From assembly GCF_900106995.1 (NCBI RefSeq), contig NZ_FNOK01000006.1, positions 1 to 64,000 on the forward strand: a DNA stretch of 64,000 nucleotides, read 5' to 3'. Position numbers and translations under genes: made by a program. Source of the DNA: Saccharopolyspora shandongensis. GTDB taxonomy: Bacteria; Actinomycetota; Actinomycetes; Mycobacteriales; Pseudonocardiaceae. The notes below the pieces were generated by a model. It had not been told where the DNA came from. It was given only the letters and a program-made list of their open reading frames with translations, and did no database searches. This document shows, piece after piece, positions 32,537-41,934 of this stretch (positions are counted from its first letter, which is position 1; each line of letters begins with the position of its first letter).

Positions 32537-33006
32537 TACGCGTAGCCGGTCCGGCGCCCGGTACGGGACCCCGGCAGCACGGATCTTGCCCTTGGCACGC
32601 ACCAGCCGCCCGCCGAGCAGCCGCAGCGTCAGCGCCACCTGCGCGCCGGTAGACAGCGCCGGGTGGCAGCACGTGAAGATCAGCCGCAACCGGTCGTCGT
32701 GCACGGGCCCCTCCTGCTCCGGCTCGTCGCGGGCGTGCAGGAGCGCGGCCTGCGCGTGCCGGTCCTCGCGGGAGGCTTCCCGGCGCAGCCGGTCGACCGC
32801 CCGGTTGCGCGCGTGGTGATGATCCAGCCCGCCGGACTCGGCGGCAGGCCCGCCGACGGCCACTTCGCCACGGCCGTGGCGAAGGCGTCCTGGACCGCTT
32901 CCTAGGCGATGTCGATGTCGCCGAAGACGCGGACCAAGACCGCCACCGCGCGGCCGTACTCCGCGCGGAAGACCCGCTCGACCTCCGCTACGCCGACGAC
33001 CGGCAC
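32537..33006 (-). pseudogene. ECF sigma factor (YCII-linked type), multiply broken
   Basis: Traces of a YCII-associated ECF sigma factor run from GTG 33006: 'AEVERVFRAEYGRAVAVLVR', then an in-frame TAG at 32903-32905 in place of a Glu codon ('DIDIA*EAVQDAFATAV'), then a one-base deletion in 'WIITT-ARNRAVDRLRREAS', then 'RLRLIFTCCHPALSTGAQVA' joined directly to 'RLVRAKGKIRAAGVPYRAP' with about 20 residues of region 4 missing. The TnpB element cuts it after 'DRLRVAV'. The product cannot work. The TAG and the frameshift point to decay before or independent of the insertion. Confidence 0.82.
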
Positions 33007-33359
33007 GTCTCGCCCTCGTCGTCCTGCAACGGCCGCACCTCGATGGGCAGGGTGATCGCCTTCGCCAGCTTGCGGCCCCACTCCAGCGCGGCGTCCAGAT
33101 CGGCCGCCCGGATGATGGTGAACCCGCCCAGGTGTTCCTTGCCCTCGGTGTACGGGCCGTCGGTGGTGAGCACGTCGGTGCCCTTCGCACGCAGCACGGT
33201 CGCGGTGGCCGGCGGATGCAGGCCGGCGGCGAACACCCACGCCCCGGCGGCCTGCATCTCGGCGTTCACCGCCTGCACGTCGCGCATGATCGGCTCCAGG
33301 ACCTCCGGCGGCGGCGTGGGCCCGTCGGGCTGGTAGATACTCAGCAGGTACTGCTTCAT
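32988..33359 (-). CDS. YCII-family protein
   Basis: The 123-residue protein has the YCII/DGPF fold: 'MKQYLLSIYQPDGPTPPPEV', 'AWVFAAGLHPPATATVL', the signature 'LTTDGPYTEGKEHLGGFTII', and 'ALEWGRKLAKAITLPIEVRP'. Such proteins normally sit directly before an ECF sigma factor and are made with it; here the partner is destroyed. The C-terminal 'DDEGETCRSSA' is read past the usual end. ATG 33359 follows GAGGAGAAC. Confidence 0.85.
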   Translation of the reverse strand: MKQYLLSIYQPDGPTPPPEVLEPIMRDVQAVNAEMQAAGAWVFAAGLHPPATATVLRAKGTDVLTTDGPYTEGKEHLGGFTIIRAADLDAALEWGRKLAKAITLPIEVRPLQDDEGETCRSSA

Positions 33360-33617
33360 CGCGTTCTCCTCGAGCTCGTGAAGCCGGCTCCGCCCCGGCT
33401 CCTCACCCACTACACGAACGGCTCCGCGCCGGATCGACACCACGGTGCGAAGAATTCCCGCGGGCCGCCACCCAGCACGTATCGGTGATCACGGGGCCGC
33501 CGGACTGTGGTCTGCCTCTCCCCGCCGGACGCGGCTGAATCGGTCCGGCGCGCGGTCCACTGTGATCCGTGGCGGGCACGCAACGGGACCGGCGCGCTGG
33601 GGATAGCATCCCGCTAG

Positions 33618-34637
<1,020 letters not shown>

Positions 34638-34645
34638 GCCACCCG

Positions 34646-34699
34646 CGCATAGACGAAGTGGGCCGCCCCGGTGACGGGGCGGCCCACTTCGTCTATGCG
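34646..34699 (+). terminator. long perfect hairpin terminator after mdh
   Basis: Two 24-bp arms (34646-34669 and 34676-34699) pair without a mismatch around the loop GGTGAC. The first arm begins CGCATAGACGAAGTGGG and starts 9 bases after the mdh stop. There is no T-run. The palindrome is symmetric and may stop transcription in both directions. Confidence 0.9.
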
Positions 34700-34752
34700 G
34701 ATCCGGTGATATTTGGTTGCCGAGATCGGCCGTGGGGCAGGACCATCGGCGC

Positions 34753-35304
34753 ATGGCCCATCCCCCGGAACTGATCACCCTCGAATCGGCGGTGTTGCGC
34801 CGATGGCGCGGTGACGATCTCGCCGAGATGCACCGAGTGGTCACCGAAGCGCTGCCGCACCTGCGGCCGTGGATGCCGTGGGCCGCCGGGGACTACTCGC
34901 TGGACACGGCCGTCGAATTCCTCGACCGCTGCGACCGCAACTGGCACACCGGCAGCGCTTACGCCTACGCCATCATCGTCGACGGCGCGATCGCCGGTTG
35001 CGTCGCCATGGAACGCCGCATCGGCTCCGGCGGCCTGGAGATCGGGTACTGGTTGCACCCCGACTACACCGGCCTGGGCCTGGCCACCGCCAGCACGGCC
35101 GCGCTGGTCGACGAGGCGTTCGCGCTGCCGGGCATCGACCGCGTGGAGATCTGGCACGACGCGGCGAACACCGCCAGCGGCCGCATCCCGCAGCGCCTCG
35201 GCTTCACCTGCGTCGACCAGCGCAGCCCCAGCCGCGACCCCCGGGCGGGCAGCGAAGAGGGAATCGACGTCATCTGGCGACTGACCCGCCCGGCCCAGCG
35301 GTGA
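34753..35304 (+). CDS. RimJ/RimL-type GNAT acetyltransferase
   Basis: The 183-residue protein has the GNAT core: 'LRRWRGDDLAEMHRVVTEAL', 'AYAIIVDGAIAGCVAMERR', 'GGLEIGYWLHPDYTGLGLAT' (acetyl-CoA loop) and 'RVEIWHDAANTASGRIPQRL'. This subgroup acetylates N-terminal or side-chain amino groups of proteins or small molecules. ATG 34753 is taken as start. The stop overlaps the GTG of the carboxylesterase gene by 4 bases, so both are in one operon. Confidence 0.88.
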   Translation: MAHPPELITLESAVLRRWRGDDLAEMHRVVTEALPHLRPWMPWAAGDYSLDTAVEFLDRCDRNWHTGSAYAYAIIVDGAIAGCVAMERRIGSGGLEIGYWLHPDYTGLGLATASTAALVDEAFALPGIDRVEIWHDAANTASGRIPQRLGFTCVDQRSPSRDPRAGSEEGIDVIWRLTRPAQR

Positions 35305-36695
35305 CGCCCGAGGTCACCACCGCCGCCGGCCGGATCCGCGGCCGTCACGGCGCGGTCCACACGTTCCTCGGAATCCCTTACGCCGCAGCACCGTTCGGAC
35401 CGAATCGGTTCCAGCCGCCCGGGCCACCAGCGGGCTGGACCGGGGTGCGCGACTGCGTGGCGTTCGGTCCCATCGCGCCTCAGGACGCGGAACTGCCCGG
35501 CGCGCCGACGTGGTCCGGTGCCGACGACGTGCTCACCCTCAACGTCTGGGCGCCTCCGGCCGCGCACCGGCTGCCGGTGCTGGTGTGGATCCACGGCGGT
35601 GCCTACACCTTCGGCTCCACCGCCCAGCCCGACTACGACGGCAGCGCCCTGGCCGCCACCGGGCTCATCGTGGTCACCGCCAACTACCGGCTGGGTTTCG
35701 AGGGGTTCGGGCACCTTGCCGGCCATCCCGACAACCGCGGCCTGCTGGACCAGATCGCCGCGCTGCGCTGGGTGCGGGAGAACATCGCGGCATTCGGCGG
35801 CGACCCGGGCAACGTGACGGTCGCCGGGCAGTCCGCCGGCGCCGGATCGGCGGCGTGCCTGCTGCTCATGCCGCAGGCACGCGGGCTGTTCCGCCGAGCC
35901 ATCCTGCACAGCGTCCCCGACTCCTACTTCACCACCGATGCCGCGGCGGCCATCACCGCCGAGATCACCACCCGACTCGGCACCGACCCGGCGACGGCCG
36001 CACCCCGCGACCTCGTCACCGCCGCGACCGCCGTCTCCGGCATCCCGCATTCCGGTTCCCGGCGACAGTACGACCCGGTCCTGTTCGGCCCCGTCGTCGA
36101 CGGCCGCACGCTGCCCGCGGCACCACTGTCCACAGTGCACGACACGACCGTCGGCCTGCTGGTGTGTCACACGACCGAGGAGTACTGGCTGTTCGACGCG
36201 CTGGACACCCTCAAGCGCGTCGACACCGATGCCCACCTGCGCGCTTTCGCCCACGCCATGGCCATCCCGGACGCGGTCGCCGAGCATTACCGCACCCTCA
36301 CGTCCTCGCCGCGCGAGGCCTATCTCGCCCTGTTCGGCGACGCGATCTTCGCGGCTCACAGCACGCGGCTGGCCGAGCACCACGCACGCCACGGCGGACG
36401 GGCGCACCTGGCCCGTTTCGCCCGCCGCCGCAGCGGAGTCCACGCCTGGCACGGCGCCGACGTGCCGTTGAACTTCGGCAACCTCGCCACGGCGGACTTC
36501 CTCCTCGGCGGCCCGCCCGACGACCACGACCAGGCCCTGTCCCGGCGCATGATGCGCGCCTGGCGCGACTTCGCCCGCACCGGCGACCCCGGCTGGCCGG
36601 CGGGCACACCCGCCGAAACCCCGGTGCACACCTGGGCGCTACCCGGCGACCGGCTCGACCGGGCCGGCGGCGAACCCTGGCGCGCGATGCGGTGA
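35301..36695 (+). CDS. type B carboxylesterase
   Basis: The 464-residue esterase shows 'TFLGIPYAAAPFGPNRFQPP', 'ADDVLTLNVWAP', 'LVWIHGGAYTFGST' (oxyanion hole) and the nucleophile 'NVTVAGQSAGAGSAACLL' with Ser near 178. A Glu and a His follow in the family order ('HAWHGADVPLNFGN'). It has no signal peptide, so it acts inside the cell on small esters. GTG 35301 overlaps the upstream acetyltransferase gene. Confidence 0.92.
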   Translation: MTPEVTTAAGRIRGRHGAVHTFLGIPYAAAPFGPNRFQPPGPPAGWTGVRDCVAFGPIAPQDAELPGAPTWSGADDVLTLNVWAPPAAHRLPVLVWIHGGAYTFGSTAQPDYDGSALAATGLIVVTANYRLGFEGFGHLAGHPDNRGLLDQIAALRWVRENIAAFGGDPGNVTVAGQSAGAGSAACLLLMPQARGLFRRAILHSVPDSYFTTDAAAAITAEITTRLGTDPATAAPRDLVTAATAVSGIPHSGSRRQYDPVLFGPVVDGRTLPAAPLSTVHDTTVGLLVCHTTEEYWLFDALDTLKRVDTDAHLRAFAHAMAIPDAVAEHYRTLTSSPREAYLALFGDAIFAAHSTRLAEHHARHGGRAHLARFARRRSGVHAWHGADVPLNFGNLATADFLLGGPPDDHDQALSRRMMRAWRDFARTGDPGWPAGTPAETPVHTWALPGDRLDRAGGEPWRAMR

Positions 36696-36701
36696 CCGGC
36701 G

Positions 36702-37088
36702 TCAGCCCGGCCGGTTCCCCATCGCCGAGGGCTGCAGCAGCGAGATCGGGTTGCCGTCGACATCGGTGAAGGTCGTCATCCGGCCCCACTGCATCTCCTG
36801 CGGATTCCCGGCCTCCACCCCGGCGGCGCGCAGCTCCGCGACGTCGGCGTCCAGGTCGTCGGTGTGGAACTGCAGGTGCACGGGCCCGCCGAACTCGCGC
36901 CCCTCGACGCTGAAGTCGACCAGCACCACACCGGTCTGCGCGCCGGGCGGGGCGACCATGACGAACTGGCCGTGCGGGCCGGCGATGTCCACGACCAGCT
37001 CGAAGCCGAGGACGTCGACGTAGAACTCGCGGGCCTTGACGTGGTCGGCCACCGGCACCGACACGAACTGCAGACGTGAGATTCGCAT
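36702..37088 (-). CDS. VOC-superfamily (glyoxalase-like) protein
   Basis: The 128-residue protein starts 'MRISRLQFVSVPVADHVKAR' and has 'REFYVDVLGFELVVDIAGPH', 'GGPVHLQFHTDDLDADVAEL' with a His ligand and 'MTTFTDVDGNPISLLQ' near the end, a complete two-module VOC fold. Likely a dimeric enzyme or binding protein of unknown substrate. It ends 6 bases from the convergent carboxylesterase stop. Confidence 0.88.
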   Translation of the reverse strand: MRISRLQFVSVPVADHVKAREFYVDVLGFELVVDIAGPHGQFVMVAPPGAQTGVVLVDFSVEGREFGGPVHLQFHTDDLDADVAELRAAGVEAGNPQEMQWGRMTTFTDVDGNPISLLQPSAMGNRPG

Positions 37089-37108
37089 GTCGACACGGTA
37101 GGTGCCGC

Positions 37109-37567
37109 CTACTGTTCGAGCACCAGATGCGGCCGGGACCACGTGATCGCACCCTCCGCGGGAACCGTCCCCACGCGCCTCGCTCCGACCGACAGGTAGA
37201 AGCCCTCCGACGGCGGGTGCGACACCACGTGCACCCGCCGCAAACCCCGGGCGCGGGCCTGCGCGCGGGCGTCGTCGATGAGCAACCGGCCCACACCCCG
37301 GCCCTGCGCGGCGTCGTCGACGAACATGTAGTCGAGCTCGCCTTCGCCGGCGCCGCCACGCCCCGGGACGATCACCGTGTAGAAGCCCAGCGGCCGACCG
37401 GCCTCGTCTCGGGCGACCCGCACCAGGTGCGCCGCCAGGTACTCGGCGTCGATGCCCAGATCGGCCACCATCACCCGGTAGTGCCCGTCGTAGGCGCTGC
37501 TGGTCCGCACGATCCGCGTCAGCCGTTCGGCGTCGGCGATCGTCGCATCGTCGATCTTGATTGCCAT
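37109..37567 (-). CDS. GNAT-family acetyltransferase
   Basis: The 152-residue protein has 'IADAERLTRIVRTSSAYDGH', 'GFYTVIVPGRGGAGEGELDY', 'MFVDDAAQGRGVGRLLIDDA' (the Q/RxxGxG/A acetyl-CoA loop) and 'GFYLSVGARRVGTVP'. It lies 20 bases upstream of, and in line with, the VOC gene, so the two are probably one transcript. Substrate unknown. Confidence 0.88.
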   Translation of the reverse strand: MAIKIDDATIADAERLTRIVRTSSAYDGHYRVMVADLGIDAEYLAAHLVRVARDEAGRPLGFYTVIVPGRGGAGEGELDYMFVDDAAQGRGVGRLLIDDARAQARARGLRRVHVVSHPPSEGFYLSVGARRVGTVPAEGAITWSRPHLVLEQ

Positions 37568-37628
37568 GGCAACCAGTCAATACCAACCCCACGACACCCG
37601 GCGCACCCCGCCGCACCGGAAGCGCGGT

Positions 37629-38711
37629 TCACCACGCAGACTCGATGGCTTCCTCCAGCGCCATCATCCGGTGCGGTCCGGCGAGGTGCCGGGTCACGAA
37701 AGCACAGGAATAGCCGTGCTTCCGCGACACCCACGCCGTGGAGCCGCCCAGGCCGCCCATGGCCAGATCGCCGTCGTAGTGCTGCAGGCCCAGCGTCCAC
37801 GTCACGTCGAAGCCGAGGAACAGGTCCCACCCGCTGACCTGCGGCCGGATGAACTCCCCGTGCAGTTCCCCGCCCAGCAGCCGCGCCACCGGCCCATCTG
37901 CGTCGGCCAGCCCGGCGAAGAACCCGCACAACGCCCGCGCGGTGGTGTGCATGCCGATAGCCGGGAACTCGGCGCGCCGCCAACGTTCGGAGTTGTGCAG
38001 CGCCACGTCCAGCGCACCGGGAGGTACCGCCAGCGCGCGGTGCGTCAGATCGCCCGGCTCGCCGAACTTCCAGGATTCCGGGTCTGCGACCTCCAGCTCC
38101 GCGACCCGGTGCAGGTCGGCGTCGGGAACCCCGAAGTGCGCATCCAGCCCCAGCGGCCGCGCAATGTCCTCCCGGAACACCGTCCCCAGCGAGCGCCCGG
38201 TGACCGACCGGACGACACCGTCGAGCAGATGGCCGTAGGTCAGGCCGTGTTCGGCCACCGCCGTGCCCGGTGGCCACTCCGGCGCGGCCGCCGCCAACTG
38301 TGCGCGCAGCCCGGCGTCGTCGAACAGATCCCCGGCCGTGGCGGGAAAGACAGGCTGCCCGGCCTGGTGGCTGAGCGCCTGGCGCAGCGTGGTCGCCGAC
38401 TTGCCGGCCGCAGCGTAGTCCGGCCACAGCGCGGCAACCGGGGTGTCCAGCGCGATCCCGGCGTCGGCGAGGACCTTCAGCAGGGTCAGCGCGGCGAACG
38501 CCTTGCTGACCGAGTAGACGTGCACGAGCGTGTCCTCGCGCCAAGGGCTGGTGCGCGCGGCATCGGCCCACCCGCCGGAGAGCCGCACGACCTCCTCGCC
38601 GCCGTAGCGCACCACCAGCCCGGCACCGGTCTCGCGGCCGTCGGCCAGCAGCTGCGCGAACACCTCGGCCACCTTGGCGAACCGGTCGTCCACCACGCCC
38701 CGCGGCTCCAT
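37629..38711 (-). CDS. serine beta-lactamase-fold esterase (EstB/class C-like)
   Basis: The 360-residue protein has the active-site Ser in 'LVHVYSVSKAFAALTLLKVL' (SxxK), the general-base Tyr in 'AEHGLTYGHLLDGVV', and 'GGLGGSTAWVSRKHGYS' in place of the KTG box. No signal peptide is present, unlike true beta-lactamases. This points to a cytoplasmic esterase or peptidase. ATG 38711 follows GGGAGGACG. Confidence 0.88.
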   Translation of the reverse strand: MEPRGVVDDRFAKVAEVFAQLLADGRETGAGLVVRYGGEEVVRLSGGWADAARTSPWREDTLVHVYSVSKAFAALTLLKVLADAGIALDTPVAALWPDYAAAGKSATTLRQALSHQAGQPVFPATAGDLFDDAGLRAQLAAAAPEWPPGTAVAEHGLTYGHLLDGVVRSVTGRSLGTVFREDIARPLGLDAHFGVPDADLHRVAELEVADPESWKFGEPGDLTHRALAVPPGALDVALHNSERWRRAEFPAIGMHTTARALCGFFAGLADADGPVARLLGGELHGEFIRPQVSGWDLFLGFDVTWTLGLQHYDGDLAMGGLGGSTAWVSRKHGYSCAFVTRHLAGPHRMMALEEAIESAW

Positions 38712-38863
38712 CGTCCTCCCAGTCCTTTCGATGTCCACTGTGGAACAGAATTCGGCGCCCCCAGCTCGCCGACCACCCACTGACAACCAGACTATTCGGA
38801 CGATCAACTCTTTTTCACAGTGAGCGAAAGCCTCATCGCGACGCCCGCCGGTAGGCTGACGTT

Positions 38864-39271
38864 ATGCCCGATACGGTCCGCTTGGTCCGCAGCGGAAGTC
38901 TGTCCGATGTGGCCGAATACGCCTACGGCGCGGTCGTGCGCCCCGACGCGCAGCTCGTCTTCGCCGCCGGAGCCTGCCCCCTCGATGAGTCCGGCGCGAC
39001 CGTGGCCGTCGGCGACTACGCCGCACAGGCGCGCCAGATGATGCGCAACCTCGAAACCGCCCTGGCCGACTCCGGGGCCCGACTGTCCGATGTGGTCAAG
39101 ACGACCGTCTACGTGGCCGCCACGCGGCAGGCCGACCTGGTCGCGACGTGGGAAGTGGTGCGCGACCACTTCGGCGACCACGACCCGCCGAGCACGCTGC
39201 TGGGTGTCACGGTCCTCGGCTACGACGACCAGCTGGTCGAGATCGACGCGCTGGCCGCCGTGAACCCCTGA
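38864..39271 (+). CDS. RidA/YjgF-family protein lacking the catalytic Arg
   Basis: The 135-residue protein reads 'AYGAVVRPDAQLVFAAGACP', 'QARQMMRNLETALADSGARL', 'DVVKTTVYVA' and ends 'DDQLVEIDALAAVNP'. True RidA deaminases have an Arg in the segment before the last strands; here that segment reads 'PPSTLLGVTVLGYDD' with no Arg, so imine hydrolysis of the RidA kind is unlikely and it belongs to another Rid subgroup. TAGGCT at 38852-38857 is 6 bases before ATG 38864: probably leaderless. Confidence 0.88.
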   Translation: MPDTVRLVRSGSLSDVAEYAYGAVVRPDAQLVFAAGACPLDESGATVAVGDYAAQARQMMRNLETALADSGARLSDVVKTTVYVAATRQADLVATWEVVRDHFGDHDPPSTLLGVTVLGYDDQLVEIDALAAVNP

Positions 39272-39338
39272 GCCGGGGCCGCGGCCGCGGCCGGAAAACC
39301 AGGTGCGGATCGGGAACGCACTTGACAGGCTGGTGGTC

Positions 39339-40547
39339 ATGGACCACCAGCACGACGCCGCCAAGCCCGGGCCGCAGGCTCGGGTCACCACCCCCATCAC
39401 CGCGGATCTCCTTCGCGGCGCGCTCGACCTGGAACGCACCGAGCACGGGTTGCTGCCGCACCGGCTGCCCGCCTGGGCACGAGCGCAGTACACCGATGGG
39501 CAGCTGGCCATGGCGGAGTCGCAGCCCTCCGGCGTGCGGCTGGTCGTCCGCACCCGGGCCACGGTCGTCGAGCTGGACGTCCTCGCCACCAAGACCGTCT
39601 ACCAGGGCCTCCCGCCTCGCCCCGGCAGCGTCTACGACCTGCTCATCGACGGCCGCCTGACCGATCAGGCGAGCGCGCCGGGCGGCAACGTCGTGGCCGT
39701 GGACGTCGCCACCGGCTCCACCGAGACCCAGCCCGGCCCGGTCGGCACCATCCGGTTCGCCGGGCTGCCCGACCGTGCCAAGGAGGTCGAGATCTGGCTG
39801 CCGCACAACGAGCTCACGCAGCTGGTCGCGCTGCGCACCGACGCTCCCGTGGAGCCGGTGCCGACCGGGCGGCGGGTGTGGCTGCACCACGGCAGCTCGA
39901 TCAGCCACGGCTCCAACGCGGCCAGTCCCAGCACGATCTGGCCCGCGCTGGCCGCCGCCCTCGGCGACGTGGACCTGATCAACCTTGGCTTCAGCGGCAG
40001 CGCGTTGCTCGACCCGTTCACCGCCCGCACCCTGCGCGACACCCCGGCGGACCTGATCAGCGTCAAGATCGGCATCAACATCGTCAACGCCGACCTGATG
40101 CGCCTGCGCGCCTTCACCCCGGCGGTGCACGGCTTCCTCGACACCATCCGCGAAGGCCATCCCACGACGCCGCTGCTGGTCGTCTCGCCGATCCTGTGCC
40201 CCATCCACGAGGACACCCCCGGCCCCGGCGCGTTCGACGTCGACGCGCTCCAAGCCGGACAGGTGCAGTTCCGGGCCACCGGCGACCCCGCGGAGCGCGC
40301 GGCCGGGAAGCTGACGCTGAGCGTCATCCGGGACGAGCTTGCCCGCATCGTGAAGCAGCGCGCGGCCGACGACCCGAACCTGCACCACCTCGACGGCCTC
40401 GAGCTCTACGGCGAGGCGGACTTCGCCGAGTTGCCGCTGCCCGACCGGCTCCACCCGGACGCCGCCGCCCACCACCGCATCGGCGAACGCTTCGCCGAAC
40501 TGGCCTTCCGCCCAGGCGGACCGTTCACCGCCGAACGAGCCCGCTGA
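39339..40547 (+). CDS. SGNH/GDSL-type esterase with an N-terminal beta domain
   Basis: The 402-residue protein has an N-terminal domain (about 20-175) with 'GVRLVVRTRATVVELDVLAT' and a C-terminal SGNH hydrolase: block I 'WLHHGSSISHGSNAASP' (Ser), 'LINLGFSGSALLDPF' (Gly), 'KIGINIVNADLM' (Asn) and 'LPLPDRLHPDAAAHH' (Asp, His). It resembles GDSL-like lipases or carbohydrate esterases of actinomycetes. No signal peptide is visible. ATG 39339 is chosen; GTG 39303 would be the longer form. Confidence 0.87.
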   Translation: MDHQHDAAKPGPQARVTTPITADLLRGALDLERTEHGLLPHRLPAWARAQYTDGQLAMAESQPSGVRLVVRTRATVVELDVLATKTVYQGLPPRPGSVYDLLIDGRLTDQASAPGGNVVAVDVATGSTETQPGPVGTIRFAGLPDRAKEVEIWLPHNELTQLVALRTDAPVEPVPTGRRVWLHHGSSISHGSNAASPSTIWPALAAALGDVDLINLGFSGSALLDPFTARTLRDTPADLISVKIGINIVNADLMRLRAFTPAVHGFLDTIREGHPTTPLLVVSPILCPIHEDTPGPGAFDVDALQAGQVQFRATGDPAERAAGKLTLSVIRDELARIVKQRAADDPNLHHLDGLELYGEADFAELPLPDRLHPDAAAHHRIGERFAELAFRPGGPFTAERAR

Positions 40548-40647
40548 CCAGGCGCCACCGCCGCGCCCGACGTCGCGTTGTCGCCAGGTCTCCTGGCAGA
40601 CGCTGACCCCGTCCAGACCGGTGCCCGCAGGCACCGAATCCGGGAGG

Positions 40648-41850
40648 TCACGGTCGGCTCGCTTTCTGCGGGTCGCTCAGGGGCAGGTGCGGTTCGGTCG
40701 CCACGCGGCGGCTGGATGCCCAGACCACAAGCGCGCAGGCCGCGAAGGCCGCACCGAGGACGCTGGAGCCGGCCCATCCGGCACCGGCGAACACGGTGGT
40801 CGTGGCGGTGGCGCCGAGAGCGGAGCCGAGCGAGTAGAAGACCATGTAGCCGCCGATGACGCTGCTGGTGCGGTGCGGGTGGGTCATGGTGAGCAGGTGC
40901 TGGTTGCTCACGTGCACGGCTTGGACGGCGAAATCGAGCACGACCACGCCGATGACGACGAGCCACAGCGACCACGACGCTTGCCCGATGGCCAGCCACG
41001 AGGCGGCGAGGAGGACGAGCGCCCCGCCGCTGACGGAGCCGGCGAATCCGGCGTCGGCCCAGCGTCCTGCCCGGGCGGCGCCGAGAGCGCCGACCAGCCC
41101 GGCAAGGCCGAACAAGCCGATCTGCGCCGTGCTCAGATGCCACGGGGCGACCGCGAGCGGTAGCGCCAGGCCGCTCCACAGCGCGCCGAAGGAAGCGAAC
41201 AGGAAGAACGCGATCAGCCCGCGCGAGAGGAACAGGCGCTCGCGGAACAGTCCGCCCAGCGACGTCAGCACCTGCGGATACGTGGCGTGGTCGGCGCGAG
41301 CGTCCGGCGGCACAGTCGTCAGGACGAGGCACGCCAGCGCCACCAGGAGCACGGCGAGCGCGACGTACACGCTCCGCCAGCCCCACACCGCGGCCAGGGC
41401 GCCGGCCGCGACACGTGCTCCGAGAATGCCGATGACGACACCGGACGTCACCGCGCCGAGGTTTCGGCCGCGTTCCTCGGGCGTGGACAGGGCCGCGGCG
41501 TAGGCGACCGTCGTCTGGACGACGACCGCGAACAGGCCCGCGACCACCATCCCGACGAGCAGCACCCAGGTCCGAGTGGCGGTCGCGGCCAGTACCGCAC
41601 CCACCGCGGTCAGCAGAAGGTGCCCCGCCATGAGCTTGCGCCGGTCGATCATGTCGCCCAGCGGGACGAGAACAGCCAGTCCTGCCAGGTAGCCGAGCTG
41701 CCCGGCGGCGACGATCCATCCCAGGTCGGCATCCGGTACGCCAAGGTCGGAACCGATCTGGGCGAGAACCGGCTGGGCGGCGTAGATGCTCGCGACGGCG
41801 ACCGCGCAGATCACGGCGAACAACGTCCTTCGGCCAATGGTCAGGCCCAT
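40648..41850 (-). CDS. MFS transporter (12-helix), HxlR-linked
   Basis: The 400-residue protein has about 12 membrane helices. It starts 'MGLTIGRRTLFAVICAVAVA' and shows motif A in 'VLVPLGDMIDRRKLMAGH' and a second-half 'ARAGRWADAG'. It belongs to a group related to YnfM/AraJ-type exporters. A GAGGAG site lies 6 bases before ATG 41850. It is divergent from an HxlR regulator with a dyad in between; export of a toxic small molecule is inferred. Confidence 0.88.
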   Translation of the reverse strand: MGLTIGRRTLFAVICAVAVASIYAAQPVLAQIGSDLGVPDADLGWIVAAGQLGYLAGLAVLVPLGDMIDRRKLMAGHLLLTAVGAVLAATATRTWVLLVGMVVAGLFAVVVQTTVAYAAALSTPEERGRNLGAVTSGVVIGILGARVAAGALAAVWGWRSVYVALAVLLVALACLVLTTVPPDARADHATYPQVLTSLGGLFRERLFLSRGLIAFFLFASFGALWSGLALPLAVAPWHLSTAQIGLFGLAGLVGALGAARAGRWADAGFAGSVSGGALVLLAASWLAIGQASWSLWLVVIGVVVLDFAVQAVHVSNQHLLTMTHPHRTSSVIGGYMVFYSLGSALGATATTTVFAGAGWAGSSVLGAAFAACALVVWASSRRVATEPHLPLSDPQKASRP

Positions 41851-41861
41851 CCGCACTCCTC

Positions 41862-41886
41862 AATCAGTAGCAAAGTGCAACTGATT
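41862..41886. promoter_or_regulatory. HxlR operator candidate
   Basis: AATCAGT (41862-41868) and ACTGATT (41880-41886) are perfect 7-bp arms 11 bases apart, in the 84-bp gap between the divergent MFS and HxlR genes. A further ATCAG half-site occurs at about 41911. Confidence 0.7.
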
Positions 41887-41934
41887 CGACGGTACGGCAG
41901 AATGGTTTCAATCAGCAACTCTTCGGGAGACGTG

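Larger units (their letters stand above)
31201..32540 (-). mobile_element. TnpB-only IS200/IS605-group element (IS1341-type)
   Basis: The element contains a full tnpB and no tnpA. The right end (low coordinates) carries the typical terminal hairpin CCCCTC-TT-GAGGGG at 31211-31224, and the junction with the DUF899 remnant is sharp at 31200/31201. The left end is less certain, near 32536-32545, with a small hairpin CTGTA-CCGA-TACAG (32522-32535) inside it. Flanks are two different broken genes, so insertion was accompanied or followed by a deletion. Mobility would need a TnpA supplied elsewhere. Confidence 0.8.

Noticed and set aside
37629-38711. Beta-lactam resistance enzyme
   Set aside because: Fold and SxxK are shared, but the KTG box is absent and there is no signal peptide; an esterase is more likely.
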